Origin: Salinigranum salinum
GTDB lineage: Archaea; Halobacteriota; Halobacteria; Halobacteriales; Haloferacaceae
DNA length: 64,000 bases
Assembly (NCBI RefSeq): GCF_009176545.1
Contig: NZ_VTOJ01000001.1
Location: 558,001-622,000 of the forward strand
Direction of reading: 5' to 3'
Shown here: positions 27,746 to 34,558 of the stretch, one piece after another
Numbering within the stretch: the stretch's first letter is position 1
How the letters are laid out: each line of letters opens with the position of its first letter
Made by a program: the position numbers and the translations under genes
Notes under the pieces: model-generated
Databases searched by the model: none
Seen by the model: only the letters and a program-made list of their open reading frames with translations
What the model was told of the DNA's origin: nothing

Positions 27746-28498
27746 TCACCCACCGAGGAACTCCCGGCGGACGTCCTGGTTCGCCAAGAGCGCCTCCCCG
27801 GTGTCCGCAAACCGGTTCTCGCCCCCGACGAGGACGTAGCCGCGGTCGCACCGGCGGAGCGCCTCGACGGCGTTCTGTTCGACCATGAGCACCGACGTCC
27901 CGCTTTCGGTGATCTCGTCGACCTTGTCGAACATGCGGGCGACGAGGTCCGGTGCGAGGCCCGCGCTGGGTTCGTCCAGGAGCAGGAGGTCGGGATCGAG
28001 CACGAGCGCCAGCCCCATCGCGAGCATCTGCTGTTGGCCCCCGCTCATCGTCCCGGCCTTCTGGTCGATCCGTTCCTCGAGGATCGGAAACCGCTCGAAC
28101 ACGGTCTCCAGGCCCGCTTCGGGCAGCTCGCTGCGGACGTACGCGCCCATCCGGAGGTTCTCCCTGACGGTCAGATTCGGGAAGACGTTCGACGTCTGGG
28201 GGACGTAGGAGATGCCTTTCCGCGTGATCTCCTCGGGCGTGAGCCCCCGCAGCGACTCGCCCCGGAAGCGGACGTCGCCCTCCGTGACGTCCGTGAGCCC
28301 GAAGACGGACTTCATCGCGGTCGACTTGCCCGCGCCGTTGGGACCGACGACGGCGACGTACTCGCCGGCGTCGAGGGTCAGATCGACGCCGTGGAGCACC
28401 TGGAGGTCACCGTAGCCCGCGTCGAGGTCGACGAGCGCCAGTTCGTGATCTGCCTGCCCGTCGGTGGCCCCGTCGCTCGTCGTCTCCGTGTCGCTCAT
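27746..28498 (-). CDS. livF: ABC transporter ATP-binding protein LivF
   Basis: A 250-aa ATPase, shorter than LivG and with the LivF signature: Walker A GPNGAGKSTAMKSVFG, the conserved YVPQTSNVFPNLTV loop, signature MSGGQQQMLAMGLAL, Walker B LLLLDEPSAGLAPD. A 27-residue acidic extension (TETTSDGATDGQADHE) precedes the domain. It is the last gene of a minus-strand operon with a diiron protein and a 74-aa protein and its ATG overlaps the upstream stop by 4 bp. This is a split layout: livKHMG and livF are transcribed towards each other. Confidence 0.92.
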   Translation of the reverse strand: MSDTETTSDGATDGQADHELALVDLDAGYGDLQVLHGVDLTLDAGEYVAVVGPNGAGKSTAMKSVFGLTDVTEGDVRFRGESLRGLTPEEITRKGISYVPQTSNVFPNLTVRENLRMGAYVRSELPEAGLETVFERFPILEERIDQKAGTMSGGQQQMLAMGLALVLDPDLLLLDEPSAGLAPDLVARMFDKVDEITESGTSVLMVEQNAVEALRRCDRGYVLVGGENRFADTGEALLANQDVRREFLGG

Positions 28499-28719
28499 CG
28501 CCAGTCGTACCGCTGTTTCTCCATGGCGGCGTACAGCGTCATCGCCTTCACCAGCTCCGCCACGTCCAGCCGACACGAACGCACCTCGCCCTCCTCGACC
28601 TCGACGTCGAGGACGAACGAGAGGTCGCGCAGGTGGACCTCTTCGACGCTGGCGCTCTCGCCGACGGAGGAGACGAACTCGACGGCGGTCTCGGGCGTGA
28701 ACTCGACGGTCCGGGCCAT
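28495..28719 (-). CDS. 74-aa protein between diiron protein and livF
   Basis: A short protein (MARTVEFTPETAVEFVSSVG...) with an N-terminal strand, a helix near 15-25, two strands and a C-terminal helix VAELVKAMTLYAAMEKQRYDW. It starts immediately after the diiron gene stop (no gap) and its stop overlaps the livF start by 4 bp, so all three are translated together. No family recognised. Being sandwiched between an enzyme and a transporter subunit suggests a small accessory or coupling protein for the diiron enzyme. Confidence 0.62.
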   Translation of the reverse strand: MARTVEFTPETAVEFVSSVGESASVEEVHLRDLSFVLDVEVEEGEVRSCRLDVAELVKAMTLYAAMEKQRYDWR

Positions 28720-29433
28720 CTACGCCTCACCGGCGTTCTCGAACGCCAGTCGCATCCCCGCCTCGATCGAGTCGAACTTCGCGTTCGAGAGCTCGCGCAT
28801 CGTCCCGTAGTCGTCGGACGTGGCGAAGCGCTTCGCCACGAGTCGCCCGGCGTGGGTGTGGTCGCCCTCGTCGGCGACGACGTCCCTGAGGGAGTTGGCG
28901 ACGTTGGGGTACTCCGCGTCGAGGTAATCCGCCAGGTTCCGGATCTGGAACGCGGCCCCGATCTCCGTCGAACACTGAAAGCCCGCGGCGACGTGGTGGG
29001 GCTCCTCGTGGTCGGCCCCGGCGTACCCCGCCTCGACCAGCGCGTCGTAGTAGCCCTCGGGGTGGTTCGGCGCGTCCCACGTCGCCATGTCGGCGTCGAT
29101 CCCGAACCCGGCGGCGAGGTTCGAGAAGATCCGCGCGTGTTTGATCTCGTCGCGGATCTGCGTCCCCAGCCCCACGATCAGGTCGCGGTCGTCGTAGTAG
29201 GGGTCGCCGCGGCGGTAGATCAGGTCGATCTGTCGTACCGGCGGCAAGAGCCCGAAGTAGAACTCCTTCCAGGCGAACGCGGGGAACTCCGCCGCAACCG
29301 TCGCCTCCGGCCCGCCCAGCCGGTCGAAGTACTCGTCGCTGTAGTATCTGTCCGCCAGCCGCTCGGCCCGCTCGCGGCTCTCGTCCATGAGTTCCTGGAC
29401 GAACCGGTCCGGCGGTTTCGTCGACTCTTCCAT
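28720..29433 (-). CDS. Ferritin-like diiron carboxylate protein (putative oxygenase)
   Basis: A 237-aa four-helix-bundle protein with a full set of carboxylate diiron ligands: E57 in AWKEFYF, E96 and H99 in DEIKHARIF, E157 in STEIGAAF, and E189 and H192 in ADEGDHTH. The spacing Glu, Glu-x-x-His, Glu, Glu-x-x-His is that of the ferritin-like/PaaA-type oxygenase superfamily, not of simple ferritins. Trp/Tyr residues near the site (FAWKEFYFGLLP, YYDDRD) fit a redox enzyme. It is first in an operon with a 74-aa protein and livF, so it may act on the compound the Liv importer brings in. Substrate unknown. Confidence 0.75.
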   Translation of the reverse strand: MEESTKPPDRFVQELMDESRERAERLADRYYSDEYFDRLGGPEATVAAEFPAFAWKEFYFGLLPPVRQIDLIYRRGDPYYDDRDLIVGLGTQIRDEIKHARIFSNLAAGFGIDADMATWDAPNHPEGYYDALVEAGYAGADHEEPHHVAAGFQCSTEIGAAFQIRNLADYLDAEYPNVANSLRDVVADEGDHTHAGRLVAKRFATSDDYGTMRELSNAKFDSIEAGMRLAFENAGEA

Positions 29434-29689
29434 ATCCGGGGGATCTGTTCGGATGGTAATAAATTCGGTGCTCGTGCGTGTGCTTCGGAGAGAGATTAGC
29501 GCAATATTTGCACCAGTTTGCCTTTCTCAGGGGACGAAATGGAACTGAGAGGGGGTCTCTAGTTGCGTTCTCTCGATTCTGTCGGCGATGGATCGGCAGC
29601 GCTCTCGTCACCTCTTCGGCCTCGATCGAACGCGGGTCGTGCTCTGAGAATCCGGTTTTTCCGACGTTAACGGAGACGAGAGAACGCAC

Positions 29690-29764
29690 AGGCCGGGATC
29701 CGAACCGGAGCGGGACGTGCTCGCTCGTGCCTCGCTGCGCGACTGGCAGGGTTCGAATCGCCGG
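29690..29764. repeat. tRNA-Thr T-arm-derived repeat unit
   Basis: Same repeat family as at the Ser and Gly tRNAs. Bases 29690-29706 are a near-copy (15 of 17) of the tRNA-Thr T-arm/acceptor at 29837-29853. Then GAACCGGAGCGGGACG, a core with CTCGCTCGTGCCTCGCTGCGCGACTGGCAGG, and a T-arm-like GGGTTCGAATCG ending near 29764. It lies 68 bp beyond the 3' end of the tRNA. The rest of the 398-bp gap 29434-29831 holds nothing else recognised. Confidence 0.72.
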
Positions 29765-29831
29765 CGACGGCTCCGACCGACTCCAGCGGGTGCTCGGCGA
29801 CGAGACACCTCGCAGGAGTGGAATCGACGAA

Positions 29832-29903
29832 AGCCTAGGCCGGGATTTGAACCCGGGCTCTCGTCCTTACCAAGGACGCGCTTTACCGCTAAGCTACCCA
29901 GGC
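29832..29903 (-). tRNA. tRNA-Thr (GGU)
   Basis: A 72-nt tRNA. On the minus strand: acceptor GCCTGGG with CCTAGGC (one G-U), U8, D-arm with A14 and GGTA, anticodon stem CGTCC/GGACG around TTGGTAA (anticodon GGU), T-arm CCGGG-TTCAAAT-CCCGG, and discriminator U73 as in archaeal tRNA-Thr. No intron, no encoded CCA. Confidence 0.95.
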
Positions 29904-29979
29904 GCAGTACGGCGTAAGCCCGAATCGTCTTTAGGCGTTTCGATACGCCGACGGGTCTGCGCCCGTCTCGCACGGGAGT

Positions 29980-30654
29980 TCAGGGATCGGTCGCCGACGA
30001 CGGTACGCGGTCCGCGTCGCCGTCGCCGGGGTTCACCAGCGCGGCGATCCCCTCGGTGGTCGTCTCCGCGAGGGCGACGGCGGCCGGCGGAAGCCCGTCG
30101 CCCTCGCGGGCGAGCGTGGTGGCGTACTCCACGAGCGCCTGCGGCGGCTCGACGTCGACGGCGGTCGTCCCGGCGATGGCCGCGAGCACGAACACCGAGG
30201 CTTCGAGGTTGCGGTCGAGCGTCGCGGTGTCGGCGCCCGGTTCGCGGCGGAGCGTCTGGTCGCGACCGAACGCGCGGACCGTCTCGACCGCGTGGTCGGC
30301 GGCGTCGGTCCGGGCGAGGATGTAGAACCCCCGCGAGACCATCACCGACGCGGCGAGCATGTCGAGGTCGGCCGCGATGTCGCCCTCGCCTTCGGCGGTC
30401 GTCCACGGCTCCTCGTGGGCCAGCGTGCGCGTCAGCCGGAGCCCCTCGTAGATGAGCTGGACGCCGGCGGCTCGCTCCACGACCACGTCGGTCGCGTCCG
30501 CCGGGCCGAGCGCTCGAGCGCAGAGCAGCGCGAACACGGCCGGTGCCATCGAGGCACCGTCCAGCCTGTCGTAGAGCGCGTCGCGGAGACGTGGCGGTTC
30601 GATGTCGGCCAGTGCCTCGCGCGCGGCGTCGCGAACCCGCGCGGCGTCGTCCAT
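29980..30654 (-). CDS. Haloarchaeal DUF7114-like helical protein
   Basis: A 224-aa protein, nearly all helical, resembling the haloarchaeal family once annotated as a distant polyprenyl-synthetase relative. It has alanine-rich helices such as MAPAVFALLCARAL and AGVQLIYEGLRLTRTL, and shows the helical periodicity of that fold. I see no DDxxD metal-binding motif, so prenyltransfer activity is unlikely. Start ATG gives MDDAARVRDAAREAL; the long in-frame extension upstream runs over the enoyl-CoA hydratase gene and is spurious. It is divergent from that gene, 60 bp away. Confidence 0.7.
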   Translation of the reverse strand: MDDAARVRDAAREALADIEPPRLRDALYDRLDGASMAPAVFALLCARALGPADATDVVVERAAGVQLIYEGLRLTRTLAHEEPWTTAEGEGDIAADLDMLAASVMVSRGFYILARTDAADHAVETVRAFGRDQTLRREPGADTATLDRNLEASVFVLAAIAGTTAVDVEPPQALVEYATTLAREGDGLPPAAVALAETTTEGIAALVNPGDGDADRVPSSATDP

Positions 30655-30714
30655 TATCTCAGCGTAGCGACGGAGGAGGCAAAGACCTTTGGAAAGTGGC
30701 TCACATCCGACGAC

Positions 30715-31407
30715 ATGATTCGAACGACGGACGACGGTCCCGTCCGCACGATCACGCTCGCGCGGCCCGAGCGTCGCAACGCGCTCCGTCCCGCCGACCT
30801 CGACGCGCTGGCGGCCGCCGTCCGCGACGCGGACGCGCCCGTGGTCTCCCTCCACGGAGCCGGATCGAGTTTCTGTGCCGGAGCGGACCTCGACGCCGTC
30901 GTCGCGCTGGACGACCCCGAGGCGTTCGCCCGTCGGGGCCAGCGCGCCGCCACCGCGATCGAGGAGAGCGACGCCGTCGTCGTCGCTGCGGTCGACGGGG
31001 CCGCACGCGGCGGCGGCGTCGAACTCGCGCTCGCCTGCGATCTCCGCGTCGCCACGCCGCGCGCCACGTTCGGCGAGCCCGGCGTCCGGTTCGGCCTGTT
31101 CGGCGCGTGGGGCGGGACGGTCAGGCTCCCGCGCGTCGTCGGCGAGGGAAACGCGTTCGACCTCGCTCTCTCGGGACGCGTCGTCGACGCCGACGAGGCG
31201 CTCCGGATGGGGCTCGTCTCCCGCGTCGTCGACGAGCCCCGGCTGGTGGCCGACCGCCTCGCCGAGGGCGCACACGACGCGCTCGCTGTCGTCAAGCGGC
31301 GCGTCCGGGACCGCGACGACCACGAGACACAGGAGCACGCCGAGGCGACGGCGTTCGCCGCGCTCCACCGGGCCCACGCCGACGACATCGCGTCGGCGCG
31401 GGAGTGA
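30715..31407 (+). CDS. Enoyl-CoA hydratase/isomerase family protein
   Basis: A 230-aa crotonase-fold protein. The oxyanion-hole segments are SFCAGADLDAV and DGAARGGGVELALACDLRV, followed by FGEPGVRFGLFGAWGG. The first catalytic Glu position is occupied (FGEP). The C terminus ends short compared with many (230 versus 260 residues) but the trimer-forming helix is present. It acts on a CoA thioester in fatty-acid or amino-acid breakdown. Substrate not deducible. Start ATG at MIRTTDDGPV. Confidence 0.86.
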   Translation: MIRTTDDGPVRTITLARPERRNALRPADLDALAAAVRDADAPVVSLHGAGSSFCAGADLDAVVALDDPEAFARRGQRAATAIEESDAVVVAAVDGAARGGGVELALACDLRVATPRATFGEPGVRFGLFGAWGGTVRLPRVVGEGNAFDLALSGRVVDADEALRMGLVSRVVDEPRLVADRLAEGAHDALAVVKRRVRDRDDHETQEHAEATAFAALHRAHADDIASARE

Positions 31408-31535
31408 GCCGACGGCGACCCTGGCCACGCACCCGTCCGAATCCGACACGACCACACACTTCCGCCCTCGATCGACTGCGCGACGGGCGAACACGCGGCG
31501 CGTAGCTCTTTAGCCTCCCGCCCGACAGGACGGGT

Positions 31536-32183
31536 ATGCGCGACTGTCCGCACTGCTCGGCGTCGTTCGAGGCGGACGACGAGGTAGCGTCCCTCGAACA
31601 CCTCCGGGACGAGCACCCCGACGAGTTCGGTCCCGTCGACCGACGCCGGCTCGATCAGCTCAGTGGCGACGGCGACAACGGCGTCTCCAGCACGGCGTTG
31701 CTCCTCGGGGGTCTCACCGTCGTCGTGGTCGGCATCGTCCTCTTCGTCACGTTCGGGCTCGGCGGGTCGTCGCCGGACGAGGGCGTCGCCGCTGCGCGGA
31801 CGCCGTCGAACGTCGGCGGGGCCCACTACCACGGGACGATGGAGATGGTCGTCCTCGGCGACCGCGTCGACTTCTCACAGCAGGAGTACCAGCTCCGGGC
31901 GAACGCCTTCCACTTCGAGGCCGGTGACGGCCGGGTGTGGCACGGCCACGCAGAGGGCGTCACGCTGGAGTGGGCGATGGCGTCGCTCGGCATCGGGGTG
32001 ACCGAAACCTCGGTGACGTTCGAGGGGACCACGTACGACGATTCGGACCCCGCGTACACCGTCTCGGTGACGGTCAACGGCGAGCCGGTCGACCCCGCCA
32101 CGTACGTCCTCCGGGGCTCGAGCGACGCCGGTGCTGCCGAGTCACAGGGGGATCACGTCCGCATCGTCGTCAGCGAGGCCTGA
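31536..32183 (+). CDS. Zinc-finger membrane protein with extracellular His-rich domain
   Basis: A 215-aa protein: an N-terminal C2H2-like finger (CPHC, then HLRDEH), an acidic linker, one transmembrane helix (LLLGGLTVVVVGIVLFVTFGL, about 55-75) and an outside domain. That domain has clustered His residues (HYHGTMEM, FHFEAG, WHGHAEG) and beta-strands, compatible with copper or other metal binding. Family members occur across haloarchaea with unknown function. Start ATG; a GC-rich 128-bp gap separates it from the enoyl-CoA hydratase. Confidence 0.72.
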   Translation: MRDCPHCSASFEADDEVASLEHLRDEHPDEFGPVDRRRLDQLSGDGDNGVSSTALLLGGLTVVVVGIVLFVTFGLGGSSPDEGVAAARTPSNVGGAHYHGTMEMVVLGDRVDFSQQEYQLRANAFHFEAGDGRVWHGHAEGVTLEWAMASLGIGVTETSVTFEGTTYDDSDPAYTVSVTVNGEPVDPATYVLRGSSDAGAAESQGDHVRIVVSEA

Positions 32184-32302
32184 GTCGACACCCGTCTGCC
32201 GCGGGTCGAGGCGGGTAGCTGACGGCTGACCGTGGCGCTGACAGCCGACGGCGATGTCGACAGCGACGCCGACGCCACGTTCGTGTTCGAGCTGTCCGGG
32301 AC

Positions 32303-33136
32303 TCAGCGCCACGGCAGTTCGGGTGCCGGCGGCATCCGCCGTTTGTGTGCGCTCCGCTCGTAGAGATCGACGACCCGATCGACGTGCGCCGGTTCGACGC
32401 CGAGCTCGCGGACGGTCGCGGCCTTCGACAGCGGGCCGTCGACGTGCAGCGCGAGGACCGCGTCGAGCGTATCGTAGTCGAGGCCCATCTCCTCCTCGTC
32501 CGTCTGGCCGAGCCACATCTCCGCAGAGGGCGTCTTCATCACGAGGTCGCGCGGGAGGCCGAGCGCGGCGGCGAGCTGGCGAACCTGCTGTTTGTAGAGC
32601 CCGCCGATGGGGTTGCAGTCGACCGCCTGATCGCCGTACTTCGTGAAGTAGCCCGTCAGCGCCTCGCTTCTGTTCCCCGTGCCGAGGACGATCCGGTTCT
32701 CGTGGTTCGCGACGAAGTAGTTGAGCACGCCCCGCACCCGGACGCGGACGTTGCCCGTGGCCATCCGGTTCTCGGTCGCCGAGGGGTACGCCTCGAAGAA
32801 CGCCTCAGCGATCGGGTTGATGTCGACGACGTCGTACTCGATCTCCAGCCGTTCGGCGACGCGCTCGGCGTCGCTCATGTTCTCGTCGGTGTTCACCTCG
32901 CTGGGCATCACGAGGCCGTGCACCCGGTCGGCTCCCAGCGCCTCGACCGCGACGGCGGCGGTCGTCGTCGAGTCGATCCCGCCGGAGAGCCCGATGACCG
33001 CGCCCTCGGCGTCGGCGTCGTCGACGACTCCCTGAACGAACGAGACGATGTGTTCGCGGGTCGCCTCGAGTTCCTCCTCGGAGAGGCGGAGGTCGAGCGG
33101 TGCCGTGTCGGAGAGAACGGACGTGTCCTGACTCAT
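32303..33136 (-). CDS. nadE: NAD+ synthase
   Basis: A 277-aa NH3- or glutamine-independent NAD synthase that amidates deamido-NAD. The PP-loop SGGIDS (51-56) binds ATP, and the family motifs GTGNRSE and YFTKYGDQAVD with NPIGGLYKQQVRQLA are present. There is no N-terminal nitrilase domain, so it uses ammonia. The ATG at MSQDTSVLSD fits other haloarchaeal NadE; a long upstream open frame overlaps the tRNA-Gly and repeats and is spurious. Confidence 0.94.
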   Translation of the reverse strand: MSQDTSVLSDTAPLDLRLSEEELEATREHIVSFVQGVVDDADAEGAVIGLSGGIDSTTTAAVAVEALGADRVHGLVMPSEVNTDENMSDAERVAERLEIEYDVVDINPIAEAFFEAYPSATENRMATGNVRVRVRGVLNYFVANHENRIVLGTGNRSEALTGYFTKYGDQAVDCNPIGGLYKQQVRQLAAALGLPRDLVMKTPSAEMWLGQTDEEEMGLDYDTLDAVLALHVDGPLSKAATVRELGVEPAHVDRVVDLYERSAHKRRMPPAPELPWR

Positions 33137-33304
33137 CGCCTCACGATAGCGGTGGCCACGACTAATATCCCCGTCTCGTGCTCGTGCGGTGGACGTGCGT
33201 GCAGTTTCGGGCCCCACTCGGTCGCCCGGTTCGATGGTCGTCCGGCTCCTCCGTGATCCACTCGAAGCGCTATTTTCAAGTACGGTGGTACGATATGACG
33301 TAGT

Positions 33305-33317
33305 GCGCGCCGTTGGT
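33305..33317 (+). repeat. 5' fragment of tRNA-Gly
   Basis: GCGCGCCGTTGGT here is identical to 33366-33378, the acceptor and start of the D-arm of tRNA-Gly plus two upstream bases. It lies 61 bp before the gene and is followed by a variant D-arm-like sequence (GAGCGGTCCGGAAGG). It is a remnant of tRNA duplication or recombination at this locus. Confidence 0.55.
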
Positions 33318-33367
33318 GAGCGGTCCGGAAGGACGGACGCGAGCCTCGGGGTGCGAGCGACGTGAGC

Positions 33368-33438
33368 GCGCCGTTGGTCCAGTGGTAGGACAGTGGCTTC
33401 CCAAGCCACTAGCCCGGGTTCAATTCCCGGACGGCGCA
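33368..33438 (+). tRNA. tRNA-Gly (CCC)
   Basis: A 71-nt tRNA. Acceptor GCGCCGT pairs with ACGGCGC, D-arm with GGTAGGAC, anticodon stem GTGGC/GCCAC around TTCCCAA (anticodon CCC), T-arm CCGGG-TTCAATT-CCCGG, discriminator A73. The 3' end (33417-33439) recurs twice downstream exactly. Confidence 0.95.
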
Positions 33439-33470
33439 TGTCTCGAACGCCGGTGAGAGACATCGCCCGA

Positions 33471-33553
33471 GGACAATTGAACCCTGTGAGTCGCAGCCCG
33501 CGCAGCGAAGCGAGCAGGAACGTCTCACTCCGGTTCAATTCCCGGACGGCGCA
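33471..33553. repeat. tRNA-Gly T-arm-derived repeat unit 1
   Basis: Begins with a reversed T-arm (GGACAATTGAACCC) and ends with an exact 23-bp copy of the tRNA-Gly 3' end (33532-33554, one base into the flank). In reverse complement the middle reads GAACCGGAGTGAGACG...CTCGCTTCGCTGCG...CTGCGACTCACAGGG, the same core as beside tRNA-Ser and tRNA-Thr. The inverted ends can form a long hairpin. Confidence 0.75.
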
Positions 33554-33590
33554 TCCTGCGAGGAACGAACGTGACGAGCGGATGCGCTCA

Positions 33591-33651
33591 CGGGAATCGA
33601 ATCAGAGAGCGAGCGGCGCGAGCGACCGTGGTTCAATTCCCGGACGGCGCA
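33591..33651. repeat. tRNA-Gly T-arm-derived repeat unit 2
   Basis: A second, shorter member: CGGGAATCGAATCA (reversed T-arm) then a palindromic GAGCGAGCGGCGCGAGCGAC, then the same 23-bp tRNA-Gly 3' end at 33630-33652. A third, end-less member starts at 33661 (GATCGAATCAGAGAACG). Together these fill most of the 365-bp space between tRNA-Gly and the next gene. Confidence 0.72.
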
Positions 33652-33770
33652 TTTTCTGCCGATCGAATCAGAGAACGAACCGAGTGAGCGACTCCCGGAT
33701 CGCTCCGGACGGTGTCCCGTCGCCCAGCAGAGACGAACGTCTCTCCGAAATGGTAGATACTCCGTAATTA

Positions 33771-33780
33771 TTTATAAATA
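33771..33780 (+). promoter_or_regulatory. TATA element of the TIGR00266 gene
   Basis: TTTATAAATA centred 29 nt upstream of the ATG at 33804, within an AT-rich island that stands out from the surrounding DNA. Spacing fits a leaderless haloarchaeal transcript. An upstream ATG at 33797 leads to a stop after five codons. Confidence 0.72.
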
Positions 33781-33803
33781 ATCATATCGTACAACTATGT
33801 CTC

Positions 33804-34526
33804 ATGCAGTATAACATCGAGAACGGCCCGAGCTACGCGGTGCTCCGGACGACGATGGACCGGGGCGACCGGCTCATGGCAGAGACCGGAGCGATGATCA
33901 GTCGAAGCGAGAGCGTCAACCCCGACCCGGAGATCGGCGGGGGCGAGGGAATCGGTGGAATGATCAAGTCGGCGGTGAGTTCGAGCAAGGACCTCGTGGA
34001 GAACGCGTTCGAGGCCGAGGCCGACGGTGCCGAACTCACGCTCGCCCCCGACCACCCCGGCGACGTCTTCGGCGTCGACGTGGGCCAGGACGGCCCGATA
34101 CGGGTCAACTCGGGGTCGACCCTCGCCTGGGAGCCGACTGTCGAGCGGTCGAGCGCGTTCAACGACGCCGGCGGGTTCTTCTCCTCGGGGAGCCTCCGGG
34201 TGCTCGAACTCTCGGGCACTGGGCGGGCGTTCCTCTCGGCGTACGGGTCGATCGTCGAGACCGAGGTCACCCCCGACGACGCGACGGTCGTCGACACCGA
34301 TCACCTGATCGCGTGGACCGACGGGCTGTCGGTCTCGCGTGAGCAGGACGGCAGCATCAAGTCGACGATGCTCGGCGGGGAGGGTATCGTCTCGAAGTTC
34401 TCCGGTCGGGGACGGGTGTGGATACAGACCCGCGACCCGGCGGTGTTCCGGGCTGCGACCGGCGGCGGTGGCGGCGGTGACGGCGGTGGGAACGACCCGG
34501 GAATCGATCCCGGCGACTTCCTCTGA
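33804..34526 (+). CDS. TIGR00266/AIM24 family protein
   Basis: A 240-aa protein of the TIGR00266 (AIM24-like) beta-barrel family. It starts MQYNIENGPSYAVLRTTMD, with the typical LMAETGAMISRSESV and later EGIVSKFSGRGRVWIQTRDP strands, and ends in a Gly/Asp-rich tail. The family is conserved in bacteria, archaea and mitochondria with unclear role; in yeast AIM24 affects cristae organisation. No signal peptide. Its strong TATA box suggests steady expression. Confidence 0.85.
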   Translation: MQYNIENGPSYAVLRTTMDRGDRLMAETGAMISRSESVNPDPEIGGGEGIGGMIKSAVSSSKDLVENAFEAEADGAELTLAPDHPGDVFGVDVGQDGPIRVNSGSTLAWEPTVERSSAFNDAGGFFSSGSLRVLELSGTGRAFLSAYGSIVETEVTPDDATVVDTDHLIAWTDGLSVSREQDGSIKSTMLGGEGIVSKFSGRGRVWIQTRDPAVFRAATGGGGGGDGGGNDPGIDPGDFL

Positions 34527-34558
34527 CGCGGACTCGTTCCAGTCCCCTCGACCCGCCG

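Noticed and set aside
33471..33660. Additional tRNA-Gly genes
   Set aside because: Only the T-arm and acceptor 3' strand are present; D-arm and anticodon arm are missing.
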